Assembly: GCF_000015645.1 (NCBI RefSeq)
Contig: NC_008816.1
Location: 1,550,001 to 1,614,000 of the forward strand
Reading direction: 5' to 3'
Source of the DNA: Prochlorococcus marinus str. AS9601
Lineage (GTDB): Bacteria > Cyanobacteriota > Cyanobacteriia > PCC-6307 > Cyanobiaceae
Length of the DNA: 64,000 bases
Each line of letters starts with the position of its first letter. Within the stretch, counting starts at the first letter, position 1. Shown piece after piece: positions 42,893 through 51,689 of this stretch. The position numbers were made by a program, and so were the translations under genes. The notes beneath the pieces are model-generated. The model was not told the DNA's origin. It searched no databases and saw nothing but the letters and a program-made list of their open reading frames with translations.

Positions 42893-43903
42893 ATGACTGA
42901 TAAAAAATTAAGTCAGAAAAATTGGTCATCATGGCATCATCAGCTTCATAAGGAGATTCTTGCCAAAAAAATATTAATTCCCAAAGGATCCAATATTTTA
43001 ATAAGTGTTTCAGGGGGTCAAGACTCAATGGCCTTATTAACCCTAATTAATGACCTAAAAAAACTACATAATTGGTCTATTAGTGTTTGGCATGGTGATC
43101 ATCAGTGGCACGAAAAATCATCACTATATGCTCTTGAATTAAAAGATTATTGCGAAGATAAAAATATTTCATTCTCTTTTGATCAAGCAAATAAAGAAGA
43201 TATTTCTTCAGAAGAAAAAGCACGAGAATGGAGATATAAAAAATTATGTGAAAGAGCCAAAACTTTATTAAGTACAAACCAGGAAAAACATAATATTTAT
43301 TTGCTGACTGGTCACACGAGTAGTGATAATGCAGAAACATTTATTCTCAATTTATCTAGAGGAAGCAATTTTGCAGGTCTGAGTAATATTGAGAGTAAAA
43401 GATTAATAGAAAATCAAATTTATTTAATAAGACCAATATTAATTTTCAGTAGGGAAGATACAAAACAATTTTGCAATGAAATGAAGATTCCTGTCTGGGA
43501 AGATCCTACAAATTCAGATCTTAAATTAAAAAGAAATTTAGTAAGGAAAAAAATTATTCCTATCTTGGAAGTCATCTATCCTGGTTGTTCTGAAAGGATA
43601 AATAATTTTTCCCAAAAAATGAGCAAATACAATAATGAACGTAATGATCTAAGTGAACTTGCGTATTTTTATTGTAAAGATATTAAAGGTATCGATAGGA
43701 ATCTCCTAAATGGTATGTGTATTGAAGCGAGATGCACAATTTTAAATAGATTTTTAAAAGAAATATCTCCAAAGCAATGTAGTTCTAAAAATCTGACAAA
43801 ATTAGCAACTTCAATTTATGAAAAAAATAAAGGTCAAATTAATCTGCAAGAGTTTTTAAAAATTGTTTGGGATAAAAACTATATAAATTTTGAAAAAAGT
43901 TAA
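42893..43903 (+). CDS. tilS: tRNA(Ile)-lysidine synthetase
   Basis: TilS attaches lysine to C34 of the CAU tRNA-Ile so that it reads AUA. The 336-residue protein has the N-type ATP pyrophosphatase loop 'ISVSGGQDSMALL' near residue 40, 'HGDHQWHEKSS' and 'GHTSSDNAETFILNLSRG', typical of the TilS catalytic domain, and a helical C-terminal part. In an AT-rich genome AUA codons are frequent, so the enzyme is heavily used. The stop overlaps the convergent RNase J stop (shared TTAA). Confidence 0.96.
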   Translation: MTDKKLSQKNWSSWHHQLHKEILAKKILIPKGSNILISVSGGQDSMALLTLINDLKKLHNWSISVWHGDHQWHEKSSLYALELKDYCEDKNISFSFDQANKEDISSEEKAREWRYKKLCERAKTLLSTNQEKHNIYLLTGHTSSDNAETFILNLSRGSNFAGLSNIESKRLIENQIYLIRPILIFSREDTKQFCNEMKIPVWEDPTNSDLKLKRNLVRKKIIPILEVIYPGCSERINNFSQKMSKYNNERNDLSELAYFYCKDIKGIDRNLLNGMCIEARCTILNRFLKEISPKQCSSKNLTKLATSIYEKNKGQINLQEFLKIVWDKNYINFEKS

Positions 43904-45888
43904 GATGTAACAGCAGATCTTCTTCTTCTTGTTCTACCTTCAAATGAATCTTCTGTAGCAGTCTCAGCTGATGGATTCTGTGATACTTTTGGACTTTTTT
44001 GGGTATTTTGTGGGTTATTTGAACTATTGGGATGATTATTATTGTTTGATTTCTTATGGAAATTATTATTATTTCTATTTCTATTGGAGAAATTTTGCTC
44101 TTCGGTAATCTTTGGAATATAAGCACGAGTTCCACTTGGAGCAGGTTGAACTAAACACAAAATAAGTGGTTCAACTTGTAATTCTCTTCTCATTCTTCTC
44201 GATAAACCATTTTCAATTTCTCTTTGTACACCAATCCAATCTACCTCAAAATTATTCGGCCCAGTTTGTCTGGATAATTGTTTCCATCTATTTTCTAAGA
44301 CCCAACTTATTTCTCGTTCTGTCCACATAGACATTTTTCTTGGCTCTGCAGTAGTAACAACTCCTCTTAAATTAACTCTGGGAGGCGCAACCATCTTCCC
44401 ATCTGTACTAATAGGAGCTAAAACAGTTACTACACCATCCCCAGCTAATTGCTGCCTTTCCTTTAATACTCGAGCATCTACTATCCCATTTCGTGAGTTA
44501 TCAAGTAGTTCAACACCAGCTTTTACAGGATCACCCTTTTGAATAGAATTAGGTGTTAGCTCAACTACATCTCCATTTTCAATAATTAAGATATTTTCTT
44601 TTGGAACCCCCATAGTTTGTGCACTCTTCCCATGACAAACAAGCATTCTATGTTCTCCATGAACAGGAACAAAAAACTTAGGTTTTGCGAGTGCCAACAT
44701 TAACTTTTGATCTTCTTGAAAACCATGACCAGAAACATGAATATTCTCACCCTTTCCATAAACAACCTTTGCTCCGAGTTTCATTAATCTATCTATTGTA
44801 TTAACAACAGAAATAGTATTACCAGGAATTGGGCTGGCTGAAAATATTACAGTATCAGTAGTCTTGAGACGAACATGCTGATGTTCACCACGAGAGATTC
44901 TGCTTAATGCTGCTAGGGGTTCTCCTTGACTACCGGTCATCAATAATAAGGTCTCCCTATCTGGCAAATCTCTAATTTGCTTGATAGGAACGAACAAATC
45001 ATCTGGGCATTTCATATAACCAATATCTCTTGCCTTAGCAATAACATTAATCATCGATCTACCTAACAAACCGACCTTTCTTCCATGTTTCATGGCCAAT
45101 TCTAAGATCATGGTCACTCTATGCACAGAACTAGCAAAAGTAGTAAGGATAACTCGTTCTTTTGCCTCTGCAATATGTTTTTCTAAAGAGGGGTAGATAG
45201 TCTTCTCAGAAGGACAAAAACCTGGAACTTCGGCATTAGTCGAATCACTGAACATACATAAAACTCCCTTCTCTCCATAATGCACCATTCTTTCAATATC
45301 AAATTGCTCTCCATCTACTGGCATATGGTCAAACTTAAAATCTCCTGTAAAAATAATTGTGCCAACAGGTGTTGTAACTGCTAAAGAAAAACTATCGCAA
45401 ATAGAATGGGTATTTCGAATAAATTCAACAGAAAAATGTTGTCCTACTTTTACAACATCTCTTGGATTTACTGTCTGTATAGTTGTTCTATCAGATACCC
45501 CTGCTTCCTCCATTTTTCCTCTAAGCATTGACATTGCCAATCTTGGGCCATAAATAATGGGAATATTAAAATGCTTTAGATGATGAGAAATACCACCAAT
45601 GTGATCTTCATGACCGTGAGTGACAATCATTCCTTTTATTCTTCTTTGATTTTCTTTTAAAAAAGTTGTATCAGGCATAACAACGTTTACGCCATGCATA
45701 CCATCAGATGGGAAAGCTAGGCCAGCATCAACAAGCATTAATTCATCGCCATATTCAAAAACGCAAGTGTTTTTTCCTATTTCATGTAATCCTCCAAGAG
45801 GTATTACTCGTAGAGCTGGAGTATTACTTTTAGATCTAGATGAATCATGAGTAGATCTATTTACAGTTGAATTTGTACTTGATTGCAT
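43900..45888 (-). CDS. rnj: Ribonuclease J
   Basis: RNase J is a metallo-beta-lactamase-fold 5' exonuclease and endonuclease of mRNA decay. The 662-residue protein has 'LGGLHEIGKNTCVFEY', the metal motif 'VTHGHEDHIGG', 'FTGDFKFDH', 'SDSTNAEVPG', the beta-CASP domain with 'TGSQGEPLAALSRI' and 'VHGEHRML'. After the C-terminal domain (to about residue 590) comes an Asn-rich, disordered tail ending 'RTRRRRSAVTS'. It follows dapA on the same strand order (asd, dapA and rnj read toward lower coordinates from separate starts), with an 80 bp gap between rnj start and dapA stop. Confidence 0.96.
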   Translation of the reverse strand: MQSSTNSTVNRSTHDSSRSKSNTPALRVIPLGGLHEIGKNTCVFEYGDELMLVDAGLAFPSDGMHGVNVVMPDTTFLKENQRRIKGMIVTHGHEDHIGGISHHLKHFNIPIIYGPRLAMSMLRGKMEEAGVSDRTTIQTVNPRDVVKVGQHFSVEFIRNTHSICDSFSLAVTTPVGTIIFTGDFKFDHMPVDGEQFDIERMVHYGEKGVLCMFSDSTNAEVPGFCPSEKTIYPSLEKHIAEAKERVILTTFASSVHRVTMILELAMKHGRKVGLLGRSMINVIAKARDIGYMKCPDDLFVPIKQIRDLPDRETLLLMTGSQGEPLAALSRISRGEHQHVRLKTTDTVIFSASPIPGNTISVVNTIDRLMKLGAKVVYGKGENIHVSGHGFQEDQKLMLALAKPKFFVPVHGEHRMLVCHGKSAQTMGVPKENILIIENGDVVELTPNSIQKGDPVKAGVELLDNSRNGIVDARVLKERQQLAGDGVVTVLAPISTDGKMVAPPRVNLRGVVTTAEPRKMSMWTEREISWVLENRWKQLSRQTGPNNFEVDWIGVQREIENGLSRRMRRELQVEPLILCLVQPAPSGTRAYIPKITEEQNFSNRNRNNNNFHKKSNNNNHPNSSNNPQNTQKSPKVSQNPSAETATEDSFEGRTRRRRSAVTS

Positions 45889-45968
45889 AATTTTGAAATT
45901 TATGAAGGCCTGCTTGTAATCAAATAAGGTTTATTTAAATTTAATTATCAAGTTAAATATAATCCCTA

Positions 45969-46871
45969 TTATAGGGAATTCAGGATAAAAGATAGTTGCT
46001 TTTTCATGTCATTGTTTAAAGGTGACAAAGGACTTCTAGGATTACCTACATCCCATCCCGAGAGCTCCAAAGCAGCTTTAATTGGGATTGGATTAGTAGT
46101 CATAAAGAGTGCTTTGAAAAGAGGCTGAAGTTTTTCATGAATAGCAAGAGCATTGGAAACCTTTCCACTTTGAAAAGAATGAATCATCTCTTTCAATTGC
46201 AATCCAACTAAATGACTTGCAACACTTACTACTCCTACAGCACCTACCGATAACATTGGAAGCAACAATGAATCGTCGCCACTATATACAGAGAGTTCGG
46301 AGCCACAAATAGCTCTTAATTCTGTTACTTCTTCTATTCTACCGCTTGCAGCTTTAATACTGAGAATATTTGAGAAATCCATAAGTTTCTTCACAGTATC
46401 AGGTAATAAATTGCATCCAGTCCTGCCAGGAATGTTGTAGAGCATAAGAGGCAAATCCTTTGCAGATTTAGCAATAGAACTGAAATGTTTATAAAGACCT
46501 TCTTGAGGCGGCTTATTGTAATAAGGAACAACGACCAAAGCACCGTCGGCACCAGAGTCGTAAGCTTTTTTTGTAGCTTCCACAGCTTCGCTTGTACAAT
46601 TGCTACCAGTGCCAACTATTACTTTACAGCTTGCATCCAAAGATCCTTTTACCGCAATAAATAAATCATGCTGCTCCGCCCATGAAAGAGTCGGAGATTC
46701 TCCAGTAGTACCGCACAACACAATTCCATCGGAACCGTTCTCAAAAAGATAATTTGAAAGTTTTATAGCTAGTTCATAATCTACATCTCCATTCTCAGTG
46801 AATGGAGTAACCATTGCAGTCAATATTCTTCCAAATAATGGATTATTACACTCAGTTTTGTCTGTAATCAT
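45969..46871 (-). CDS. dapA: 4-Hydroxy-tetrahydrodipicolinate synthase
   Basis: DapA condenses aspartate semialdehyde with pyruvate, the branch point to lysine and diaminopimelate. The 300-residue TIM barrel has '[11 protein letters not shown]', Tyr145 in '[11 protein letters not shown]' and the Schiff-base Lys173 in '[12 protein letters not shown]'. Its ATG overlaps the asd stop (ATGA), so the two successive enzymes are translationally coupled. Diaminopimelate also feeds peptidoglycan. A perfect 15 bp inverted repeat lies across the stop codon. Confidence 0.98.
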   Translation of the reverse strand: MITDKTECNNPLFGRILTAMVTPFTENGDVDYELAIKLSNYLFENGSDGIVLCGTTGESPTLSWAEQHDLFIAVKGSLDASCKVIVGTGSNCTSEAVEATKKAYDSGADGALVVVPYYNKPPQEGLYKHFSSIAKSAKDLPLMLYNIPGRTGCNLLPDTVKKLMDFSNILSIKAASGRIEEVTELRAICGSELSVYSGDDSLLLPMLSVGAVGVVSVASHLVGLQLKEMIHSFQSGKVSNALAIHEKLQPLFKALFMTTNPIPIKAALELSGWDVGNPRSPLSPLNNDMKKQLSFILNSL

Positions 46872-47899
46872 TTTTTTGGAATTAATAACTCAGCTATTTG
46901 AACAGCATTCAGAGCTGCTCCTTTTCTTATTTGATCTCCACATAACCATAATTCTAATCCATGAGGATGACTTATATCAGTTCTTAGCCTGCCAACAGCA
47001 ATATTATCCCTTCCCATAACGTCATTTGGCATAGGAAATCTATTATTTTTGTAATCCTCAATAATTTCAATTCCAGGAGATTTTTTTAATTCTTCAAGAG
47101 CTTCTTTAGGCTCAACTACATCGGCAAATTCAATGTTGATCGATTCAGAATGTGCTCTTAGAACTGGGACTCGAACACATGTAGCAGAGAGCTTTAAATC
47201 AGCAATATTTAATATTTTCCTTGTCTCATTAACCATTTTCATCTCTTCTTCGCAGTAATTATTTGAAAGCATAGGAGAATTATGTAAAAACAAATTAAAA
47301 GCAAGGGAGTATGGCAAAACTTCACTTTTTTGAGGATTTCCTTGAAGATATTTTTCAGTTAAAAGTTTTAGTTCCTCCATCGCCAGTTGGCCTGCACCAC
47401 TGACAGATTGATATGTTGAGACAATAACTCTTTGAATAGTAGAAAGTTTGTTTAATGGAGCTAAAACTAATGTCAACAAAATGGTAGTGCAGTTTGGATT
47501 GGCTATTACCCCATCATGATTAAGTACGTCACTAGCATTAACTTCAGGGACTATAAGAGGAACGTTCTTATCTAATCTGAAAGCACTTGAATTATCTATC
47601 AGTAAAGCATTTTGATCAATAATGGTAGATAACCACTTTTTTGAAATACTTCCGCCAGCTGACGCCAAAACTAGATCAAGATTCTTAAATTCTTCCTTAG
47701 TTGTTTTTTTTGTAACTAGTTCTTCACCTTTCCAAATAATTTTTTTTCCTTCTGACCGCTCTGATGAAAGCAAGACCAATTCTGATATTGGGAAATCACG
47801 TTGTTCAAGAATTTTTAGCAATTCAGATCCCACAGCACCTGAAGAACCTAAAACAGCAACTTTTAATGGCCTATTAGGCAAATAAGGAAATTGTCTCAC
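46868..47899 (-). CDS. asd: Aspartate-semialdehyde dehydrogenase
   Basis: Asd reduces aspartyl phosphate to aspartate semialdehyde. The 343-residue protein starts with GTG, has the NADP site '[15 protein letters not shown]', catalytic Cys137 in 'ANPNCTTI', '[11 protein letters not shown]' and '[10 protein letters not shown]' with the substrate-binding Arg and His. Coupling to dapA and the remote lysC complete the start of the lysine pathway. It is divergent from tig over 124 bp. Confidence 0.98.
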   Translation of the reverse strand: MRQFPYLPNRPLKVAVLGSSGAVGSELLKILEQRDFPISELVLLSSERSEGKKIIWKGEELVTKKTTKEEFKNLDLVLASAGGSISKKWLSTIIDQNALLIDNSSAFRLDKNVPLIVPEVNASDVLNHDGVIANPNCTTILLTLVLAPLNKLSTIQRVIVSTYQSVSGAGQLAMEELKLLTEKYLQGNPQKSEVLPYSLAFNLFLHNSPMLSNNYCEEEMKMVNETRKILNIADLKLSATCVRVPVLRAHSESINIEFADVVEPKEALEELKKSPGIEIIEDYKNNRFPMPNDVMGRDNIAVGRLRTDISHPHGLELWLCGDQIRKGAALNAVQIAELLIPKK

Positions 47900-47970
47900 A
47901 CTTTAAAATGATTTTTATGAATAGATTGACTATTTTTTTTACTTTATCAAAAAATTAACTTTCAAGGAAA

Positions 47971-47983
47971 TCACATAATGTGA
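47971..47983. promoter_or_regulatory. Perfect palindrome TCACATAATGTGA upstream of tig
   Basis: Two 6 bp arms flank a single central base, 40 bp before the tig start and 72 bp before asd. It overlaps a CATAAT hexamer that could serve as a -10 for tig, so a regulator bound here would affect both divergent units. The arm order differs from CRP or NtcA sites. It may be chance, but it is one of few perfect dyads in the intergenic DNA. Confidence 0.25.
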
Positions 47984-48023
47984 AATAATTAAGATTCGGT
48001 TCAAAGTAATAACTTAGAAAAAC

Positions 48024-49448
48024 ATGGCTAAAGATGCACTAATAGTCAAAACAACTCCTCTGCCTCAAAGTAGAATTTCATTCGAATTAGAAATACCATC
48101 TGAGACATGCAAAACGTGTGTAAATGAAACAATCAATTCTATCAGTCGTTCAGCTAAAATTCCGGGATTTAGACTTGGTAAGATTCCTAAACAAGTCTTA
48201 ATCCAAAGAATTGGCATCACACAATTACATGCTTCTGCTCTGGAAAAAATTATTGATAAATCATGGCAAGAAGCGTTAAAAATAAAATCTATAGAGCCAC
48301 TAAGTGAGCCAGAATTGGTGGATGGATTTGAATCTTTACTTGCAAAGTTTAGTCCTGAAAAATCACTTAAGGTTACTCTTCAAACTGATGTTGCCCCAGA
48401 ATTAAAACTTAAAAAATCCAAAGGACTTAGTGTTGAAATATCAAAGACAAAGTTTGATCCTAAGTCAATAGATGAAGCGCTAGAAAAATCTAGAAATCAG
48501 TTTGCAAACATTATTCCAGTTACCAATAGAGCAGCAAAATTAGGAGATATTGCTGTAGTTAGTTTCAAAGGAAAATATAAAGATTCTGGTAAAGAGATTG
48601 ATGGTGGAACAAGTGAATCAATGGATCTTGAGTTAGAAAAGAACAAAATGATTCCCGGTTTCGTTGAGGGAATCGTAAAGATGAAAATTGGTGATACTAA
48701 AACACTTAACCTTAAATTTCCTGATGATTATTCTCATGAGGATTCAAGAGGCAAAGAAGCAATTTTTGAAGTAAATCTTAAGGATCTTAAGGAAAAAGAA
48801 TTGCCTGAACTTAATGACGATTTTGCAAAACAGTCTGGCAACAAAGAATCATTAAAAGAGTTAAAGAAAGATATTGAAAAGCAACTTAAAGACAATTTTG
48901 AAAAAACTCAAAAAGATATCAAAATTGAAGCTTTATTAGATGCCTTAACAAACGAATTGGTTGCTGAAATTCCAAAATCTATGATTGATATAGAAGTGAG
49001 GAATAATATTGAACAAACCGCTCAAAGATTCGCTCAACAAGGTCTTGATGTTAAATCTACTTTCACTCCAGAATTAGTTAAGTCATTAGCAGATTCCACA
49101 AGGCCTCAAGCTGAAAAAAATGTTCAAAGAAATTTAGCTTTAAAAGCATTAGCTGAAACTGAAAACATAAAAGTTGAGCAAGATGAAATTGATTCAAAAA
49201 TGAAAGATTATGAAGATGCAATCTCTCAATCTTCAAAACAAATAGATATTAAAAAACTAACAGAAGTATTAACTAACGATTTACTCAAAGAAAAATTAAT
49301 CATTTGGCTTGAAGAAAATTCTGAAGTAAAAGAAAAAACTACAAAAACTTCTAAAGCTACAAAAACCTCAAAAACAACAAAAGCCACAAAAACTGCGTCA
49401 AAAACTACAAAAACTACAAAAACTCAAAATAAAAAAGAAAAAAAATAA
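48024..49448 (+). CDS. tig: Trigger factor
   Basis: Trigger factor is the ribosome-bound chaperone that meets nascent chains. The 474-residue protein has the N-terminal ribosome-docking part with 'PGFRLGKIPKQVL' (signature region), a PPIase domain around 155-245 ('GDIAVVSFKGKY', 'MIPGFVEGIVKMKIGDTKTL'), and the helical C domain. Beyond that, residues 438-474 form a Thr/Lys tail with 14 Lys and 14 Thr. It opens the tig-clpP-clpX-dnaX run on the plus strand, an order shared widely by bacteria and cyanobacteria. Confidence 0.97.
   Translation: MAKDALIVKTTPLPQSRISFELEIPSETCKTCVNETINSISRSAKIPGFRLGKIPKQVLIQRIGITQLHASALEKIIDKSWQEALKIKSIEPLSEPELVDGFESLLAKFSPEKSLKVTLQTDVAPELKLKKSKGLSVEISKTKFDPKSIDEALEKSRNQFANIIPVTNRAAKLGDIAVVSFKGKYKDSGKEIDGGTSESMDLELEKNKMIPGFVEGIVKMKIGDTKTLNLKFPDDYSHEDSRGKEAIFEVNLKDLKEKELPELNDDFAKQSGNKESLKELKKDIEKQLKDNFEKTQKDIKIEALLDALTNELVAEIPKSMIDIEVRNNIEQTAQRFAQQGLDVKSTFTPELVKSLADSTRPQAEKNVQRNLALKALAETENIKVEQDEIDSKMKDYEDAISQSSKQIDIKKLTEVLTNDLLKEKLIIWLEENSEVKEKTTKTSKATKTSKTTKATKTASKTTKTTKTQNKKEKK
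49335..49445 (+). repeat. Degenerate ACAAAAACT-type tandem repeats encoding the Thr/Lys tail of trigger factor
   Basis: The 111 bp are built from short near-repeats of aca/act and aaa codons. The product has Lys at every third position for seven steps, then after a one-residue shift again for three more. Such DNA is prone to slippage, so the length may vary between strains. Confidence 0.85.
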
Positions 49449-49513
49449 TTTATGAAATTTCCTACTAATTAGACAAAAACCCCTTAAATTATTTATAAGA
49501 CGAAAACTATTTT

Positions 49514-50158
49514 GTGAACTCAGAAAAAAAACATTTAATCCAAAGCTCAATAAGTTCTTACGAAAGTAACAATAAAACCATTGCTGCTGTTCCTACTGTT
49601 ATAGAACAATCAGGTAGAGGAGAAAGAGCTTTTGATATTTATTCAAGACTATTAAGGGAGAGAATAATTTTTTTAGGTACTGGAATTAATGATCAAGTAT
49701 CTGATTCACTTGTTGCACAATTATTATTTCTTGAAGCGGAAGATCCCGAAAAAGACATACAAATATATATCAATTCTCCTGGTGGCTCAGTAACTGCAGG
49801 AATGGCAATATACGATACTATGCAGCAAATATCCCCTGATGTAGTGACAATATGCTTTGGAGTAGCGGCAAGTATGGGGGCATTTCTTCTTTCTGGAGGA
49901 GCAAAGGGGAAAAGATTGGCTTTACCTAATTCTAGGATTATGATTCATCAACCTCTAGGAGGTGCACAAGGTCAAGCAGTAGAGATTGAAATACAAGCTA
50001 AAGAAATACTTTTTCTCAAGAAAACATTAAATTCGCTTTTAGCAGAACATACTGGTCAACCTTTAGAAAAAATTAATGAAGACACAGAAAGAGATTATTT
50101 TTTATCTCCCTCAGAAGCAGTCGAATATGGATTAATTGATAAAGTTATCAAAAAGTGA
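49514..50158 (+). CDS. clpP: ATP-dependent Clp protease proteolytic subunit
   Basis: The 214-residue protein begins with GTG and has an intact triad: Ser120 in '[11 protein letters not shown]', His145 in '[13 protein letters not shown]' and Asp194. It is therefore a true ClpP, not the inactive ClpR found in cyanobacteria. An N-terminal stretch of about 20 residues precedes 'VPTVIEQ' and may be processed. Located between tig and clpX, it is the paralogue usually called ClpP2, which pairs with ClpX. Confidence 0.97.
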   Translation: MNSEKKHLIQSSISSYESNNKTIAAVPTVIEQSGRGERAFDIYSRLLRERIIFLGTGINDQVSDSLVAQLLFLEAEDPEKDIQIYINSPGGSVTAGMAIYDTMQQISPDVVTICFGVAASMGAFLLSGGAKGKRLALPNSRIMIHQPLGGAQGQAVEIEIQAKEILFLKKTLNSLLAEHTGQPLEKINEDTERDYFLSPSEAVEYGLIDKVIKK

Positions 50159-50264
50159 CAAGGGGTTCTGATTTTTTAAGAATAAGATGACGAATCGATA
50201 TTTATAAGCAATCCTAGTGAATAGGGAATATTTAACACCTTTCACTTTTAAAAACTTATTATCG

Positions 50265-51632
50265 ATGGCTAAATTCGACGCCCATCTTAAATGTTCATTT
50301 TGCGGTAAATCACAAGACCAAGTAAGAAAGCTTATAGCTGGTCCTGGGGTTTATATCTGTGATGAGTGCATAGATCTTTGTAATGAAATTCTCGATGAAG
50401 AACTACTTGATAATCAAGCGAACACAAACAACCCTCCGCAAGTAAAAAAGAAATTACCAACTGATAATCCAAAAAAATCTGTTCCTTTAGAATTAACCTC
50501 AATTCCTAAGCCATTAGAAATTAAAAGTTTTCTAGATAATCAAGTTGTTGGACAAGAATCCGCAAAAAAAATATTATCAGTCGCCGTATACAATCACTAC
50601 AAGCGATTAGCTTGGAAAGTTAAAGAAGATAGTAAAAATAACAATGCAACAGATTCACAAGCAACTAAATTACAAAAATCAAATATTTTACTCATCGGCC
50701 CTACTGGAAGTGGAAAAACATTATTGGCGCAAACTTTAGCAGAGTTTTTAGATGTTCCTTTTGCAGTAGCTGATGCAACGACTTTGACAGAAGCTGGATA
50801 TGTTGGGGAGGATGTTGAAAACATACTTTTAAGACTTCTACAGAAATCAGAAATGAATGTAGAACTAGCTCAAAAAGGAATTATTTATATTGATGAAATA
50901 GATAAAATTGCAAGAAAAAGCGAGAATCCCTCAATTACTAGAGATGTCTCTGGTGAAGGAGTACAGCAAGCTTTATTAAAAATGCTTGAAGGAACAATTG
51001 CTAATGTGCCACCACAAGGCGGAAGAAAACATCCGTATCATGACTGTATCCAAATTGATACGAGTCAAATACTATTTATTTGTGGGGGAGCTTTTATAGG
51101 TTTAGAGGATATCGTTCAAAAGCGTATGGGTAAACACTCTATAGGTTTTACCACCAATTCAGATCAAAACAAAGTTGATACAAAAAAAATAGTAGACCCA
51201 AGAGATTCCCTGAAAAATTTAGAATTAGATGACTTAGTGAAATATGGCCTAATTCCAGAATTTATTGGAAGAATTCCGGTTTGTGCTGTATTAGATCGTC
51301 TTACTAAAGAAACTTTAGAATCTATTTTGACTCAACCAAGAGATGCATTAGTAAAGCAATTCAAAACTTTGCTAAGTATGGATAATGTTGAATTATCATT
51401 TGAGCCTGATTCTGTTGAAGCGATAGCAAATGAAGCATACAAAAGAAAAACAGGTGCAAGAGCATTAAGATCAATAATTGAAGAGCTAATGCTAGACATA
51501 ATGTATACTTTGCCTTCTGAAGAAAATGTAAAAGAATTCACAATTACGAAAAAAATGGTAGATAATTTGTTCTCATCTAAAATTGTTAAACTACCTTCAG
51601 GATCAAAAAGAATCATTAAAGAGTCTGCATAA
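50265..51632 (+). CDS. clpX: Clp protease ATPase subunit ClpX
   Basis: I choose ATG 50265 ('[15 protein letters not shown]') because it starts right at the zinc-binding domain; a GTG 48 bp upstream would add residues not seen in the family. The 455-residue protein has zinc ligands Cys10/13/32/35, Walker A '[11 protein letters not shown]', '[10 protein letters not shown]', 'GGAF' sensor region and the substrate-pore loop 'AGYVGED'. ClpX unfolds tagged proteins, including ssrA-tagged ones made by the SmpB system, and feeds ClpP. The 106 bp gap after clpP shows no clear terminator. Confidence 0.98.
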   Translation: MAKFDAHLKCSFCGKSQDQVRKLIAGPGVYICDECIDLCNEILDEELLDNQANTNNPPQVKKKLPTDNPKKSVPLELTSIPKPLEIKSFLDNQVVGQESAKKILSVAVYNHYKRLAWKVKEDSKNNNATDSQATKLQKSNILLIGPTGSGKTLLAQTLAEFLDVPFAVADATTLTEAGYVGEDVENILLRLLQKSEMNVELAQKGIIYIDEIDKIARKSENPSITRDVSGEGVQQALLKMLEGTIANVPPQGGRKHPYHDCIQIDTSQILFICGGAFIGLEDIVQKRMGKHSIGFTTNSDQNKVDTKKIVDPRDSLKNLELDDLVKYGLIPEFIGRIPVCAVLDRLTKETLESILTQPRDALVKQFKTLLSMDNVELSFEPDSVEAIANEAYKRKTGARALRSIIEELMLDIMYTLPSEENVKEFTITKKMVDNLFSSKIVKLPSGSKRIIKESA

Positions 51633-51689
51633 AATTATAGTTTAATTTTTTTAATTGAATCCCTAATTTTTCTAATTAATGAAAAATAA

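Noticed and set aside
43839-44135. A minus-strand frame of 98 codons rich in Ile and His inside the RNase J tail.
   Set aside because: It is an alternate frame of the Asn-rich RNase J tail; the RNase J frame continues to a conserved-looking end.
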